NCBI GenBank assembly: GCA_017591395.1 | Contig: WEDG01007552.1 | Span: forward strand, 1-64,000 | Origin: Schistocephalus solidus | Lineage: Eukaryota > Platyhelminthes > Cestoda > Diphyllobothriidea > Diphyllobothriidae | Reading direction: 5' to 3' | DNA: 64,000 nt | Shown here: positions 60,951 through 64,000 of the stretch, piece by piece | How positions within the stretch are numbered: the stretch's first letter is position 1 | Layout: every line of letters begins with the position of its first letter | Notes under the pieces: model-generated | Told to the model about the DNA's origin: nothing | The model's input: the letters and a program-made list of their open reading frames with translations, nothing else | The model's database searches: none | Made by a program: the position numbers and the translations under genes

Positions 60951-63900
60951 GTAAGTTTCTTGTCTATGCACTCCAGTTTCCATCTTTCCTTTTTTTTTAC
61001 TTTACTTGACACTTAATCCGCGAACTTGGAGTTAATCCTTCGGAACAAACCTTTTTAGGCCCACCTGGAAAGTTAATATAAATATTTGAGTTGAAATCTA
61101 TCAGTTACTTTGGTAAATACTAAATACGTTACCATAATGCCAGCACAGCAAAAAACGCCCAACATTCGTGTTTCGCCTATCTTGTGCTGTTGCATGACAC
61201 AGCGGTGAGGGGGATCGGCTGATCAATGGACCTCCAGAGTTCCCTGTGTGCCTTCTGTAGTATCCATATCTACCTACGGCAACATCCTACCACGTTTTGG
61301 TCGGAGGGCTTTACTCCCATTTTAGGCATTTATTTGTGAGAAAATTAAACTCGTGGAATGTACGTTTCCGCTAGAAGTAAATGTTGTGATAATTTGATAA
61401 TTTCGTTGTGTGACTTCGAAGCATTCCTTTCCCGGAAGGCATTTTCGCAAATTTCAGTGGGTGAACTTGTTTTTAATGATATGTGCATATTTGGCGACAT
61501 CTCTTAGCTGCACAGGGTCGTTGTGCCACTGAAATGCCACTTCGAGGTTTTGGCAATGTATAGACTAGAGATTTGCATGCACTTGGCTCACCCTATTCAC
61601 TTCGCACTTTCCTGATGATCACCAGGTCCTGCTTCAAGCCCTATTTCCCATAAATTCCGTCCGAGCCATCCCAATTAAACAGACGATCGGTCATTTGTCA
61701 TATCACGTTTGAATTCCCTATACCGTTTCAACCTCTGATGCACATCGTTTAACACATAGGGGACGATCCTGTGTGGCCGAACAAGAGGCATTGGAATTTG
61801 ATTGTGCCATTCCATTCCGCTTCATTCACTGCTTTGTAGCTTTGTGGGGGCTCCCGGCGGCTGCCAAACGTGTTTTGTGATGCAAATGTGAACTTGGAAT
61901 CGTGCTTGCGGCGGAGCAGCTGATGCTTGTGCACACGTTTTCAGTTGAATTTGAAAACGCCTTGGTCCGTTCCTGCGACGGGTTGACAGTTGCATGCAAT
62001 GACGTCAACTGCGCGCTCTTTCTCGAGGGCAAGCTGGTTATGTGGGCTGAATTAGTTTGCTTTTGGCGCAAACTTTCACTTTAGTATTCCCTCACCCACC
62101 ATGTGTGTATCAAGGGTTGGCCATAACACGATGAAGGGGTCTGGCCAGGGACGCGGGCCTCGGCGTGATGGCCGAAGTATCGAAATCACTCGCGTACACG
62201 GGCCCAAAATGATTTGATCCCTCACCCTGCACGAACAGATCCTGAACGAGGAATTCTTGGGTCGCCTTGAAGGCAGCATAAAGAAGAGGCCATTGCACCC
62301 CGACTCTCAGTTCAGTTATCCCCTGACAGCTAGCAGACTTAGAAGTCCCGACTTCCAGCGCGTCATTATAGGTTCTGGCGCGTCAGATTTATTAAAATGA
62401 AAACTTTGTTGAATCGCAAGAGGAACAGTGTACTTTAGGATCGTGCTTGCTCTCCCACTTCTCCCAGACAGCGATGGTCTCTCTAATCCTGCCTGTCGAT
62501 TAGTGGTGCTACTTTGCACAGTGGCGGACCTTGTTTGGGGCTCCGTTCGACACATACTGCACGTACATGTAAAGGAGTAGTCAAGGTGTCAGTCCGTCGC
62601 TCACCTTCTAGGATCAATAGGGTTCGATTAGCCCTAAAGCGATAGTCTTTTGAAGAATAAAATCGGCTTAAAATCGAGGCCGCTGTCATTGACCTTTCTG
62701 TCATATCATAAAAAAATTGGGAGGAATTCAGTGCAGTTGTAACAGCCTTAAATTTTTATTTCAGGAATCTGCCTCACATTGTTTATGGACGGTTGTCCGA
62801 ATGCAGTAGTATCAGAATTAGCTCTAGAATGTTACTCTGTTGATTGCTGGTTACATCAATTTTTTTATCTATCAACACGACCTGGTCAGTGGACGGTATA
62901 CTAGATTTCAGTATGCTACCGACGTTGACAATGCTGCGCACGCAATCGTGTAAGAAGAATTTCCCCGAAGTATGCCGCATTTCATTCCGGGTTTTCTGTT
63001 GGATATTATAGCGTAATATTATCGCTGATCGTCTTTCTCATCAGGCCTCGTTAGGGGTCGTACTTGATTTTATTCATACTTTTGGCCATCCCTCCCCCGT
63101 AGTTATTTAAAAGACCTTCTGTTCGCGCATTTATGCATGGTAGTTTTTTTTGTGAATTGACCGACTATGTCCCTCAATCTGACACACACGCAATACTGTT
63201 GTGGTGATTTCTGTTCTGTAAACGTCGAAAAAAGTCAGAGTGGGGAGCAGCATATACAAGTTCTTCAATCCCAGGAGGTTCCGCAAATTTCGAGCATTTG
63301 GATTTCAAGTGAGATTATTGAGGGACTGTCGGCACACACTGCCGCGGGCTAAACTGTGCGCATCTGCTCGCCCACATCGTAAGCGAACATGTGCACTGCT
63401 ATTAACCTGATCTAAGTGCTCCTGTTTCCACAGTATTTGTTGCCGACAACTTTCGCACGGGGCAACATTTTTTTAATACCATACTTCATACTTTGATTTT
63501 GACTGATAAATTGATCTAATGTCAGCTAAGATCATACCAACACAACGTGGTGCCATTGCGGATCACTGCAATTGCCGGGGATCTTTGCGTTATTTACTGT
63601 ACGCAGAATTCGCAGCCATTCTTGGGCTCATCACAGGCCAGACACCTCAGTGCGAGTAAATGAGTTATGCAAATGTTTTGGGTTCTCTTGATGAAATGCG
63701 GGGAGTTAGATTTTTATTTTTTTGTCTGAAGAGTCGCTAAATTGTTACCTAGTCATCTCCCGAAGCATTTTCGTTTTACGGCTGCGCACGGGTTTGCGCC
63801 GTCCAGGGAATTGCCCTTTGGGACTACTTAGTGGACTTCCGCATTTGCACATTTTTGATGCCGACGATATGGCTTTTGTCTGCTCTTAGGCAAACGCAGG

Positions 63901-64000
63901 TTTGTAGTGCTGTCCTTTTTTTACCACTTGGCCCTCCCTTGCCTCTATAAAAGGTTGTCATAGCAGACAGGATGGAGCCTAGATTGGGGCAGTTATTTGT
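60951..64000. other. EML intron running to the window end
   Basis: No last-blade motif (GGHSSHV or GGKD...QWR) was seen in any + frame, so the intron probably exceeds 3 kb. Nothing else recognised; short frames at 62.1-62.7 kb show no domain. Confidence 0.5.

Noticed and set aside
61055..61075. Start of the last EML blade exon after TTTTTAG
   Set aside because: The frame stops after a few codons and lacks the conserved GGHSSHV motif.

Overview
This is a eukaryotic, repeat-dense, AT-leaning nuclear window with long GT-AG introns. The reading is an invertebrate, most likely a flatworm and probably a tapeworm. The basis is one animal gene stretched over about 39 kb of introns, CR1-like and RTE-like non-LTR retrotransposons, and an RTE copy with C2H2 zinc fingers at its 3' end, a combination I associate with cestode genomes. 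The species assignment is inference only.

Left part (1 to about 21.4 kb): no host gene seen, mostly retroelement wreckage. A CR1-like LINE 3' half on + (1-1580) is followed by an antisense LINE ORF1 fragment and direct repeats. From 4.5 to 14.3 kb there is a nested pair on the minus strand. An older LINE (L-B, 4510-8520 plus 13255-about 14310) is cut by a nearly full-length related LINE (L-A, 8521-13254), with a 6-bp duplicated target GCATAT. A tail-only scrap of L-A sits in the 5' part of L-B. After about 1.8 kb with nothing recognised comes an RTE-like element (about 16560-20460, +). It has a GC-rich leader, no endonuclease, a frameshifted reverse transcriptase, C2H2 zinc fingers and a duplicated 3' block containing a hairpin. 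tRNA-derived SINE pieces follow.

Right part (21.95 kb to the end): thirteen consecutive internal exons of one EML gene (echinoderm microtubule-associated protein-like), + strand, which join in frame into 705 codons. In order they give the N-terminal trimerisation coiled coil, a basic linker, the HELP motif and most of the tandem beta-propeller (TAPE) domain. The start codon and the last WD blade(s) were not found here, so the gene is partial at both ends. The introns hold the other features: a candidate solo LTR, foldback elements that enclose a tRNA-like Pol III head, an antisense RTE endonuclease relic just before the HELP exon, a 32-bp minisatellite, a 750-bp compound TAC repeat, and very long CT/GA/AT tracts.

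The only gene with clear evidence of conserved coding function is EML. Everything else recognised is mobile or repetitive DNA, nearly all of it disabled.
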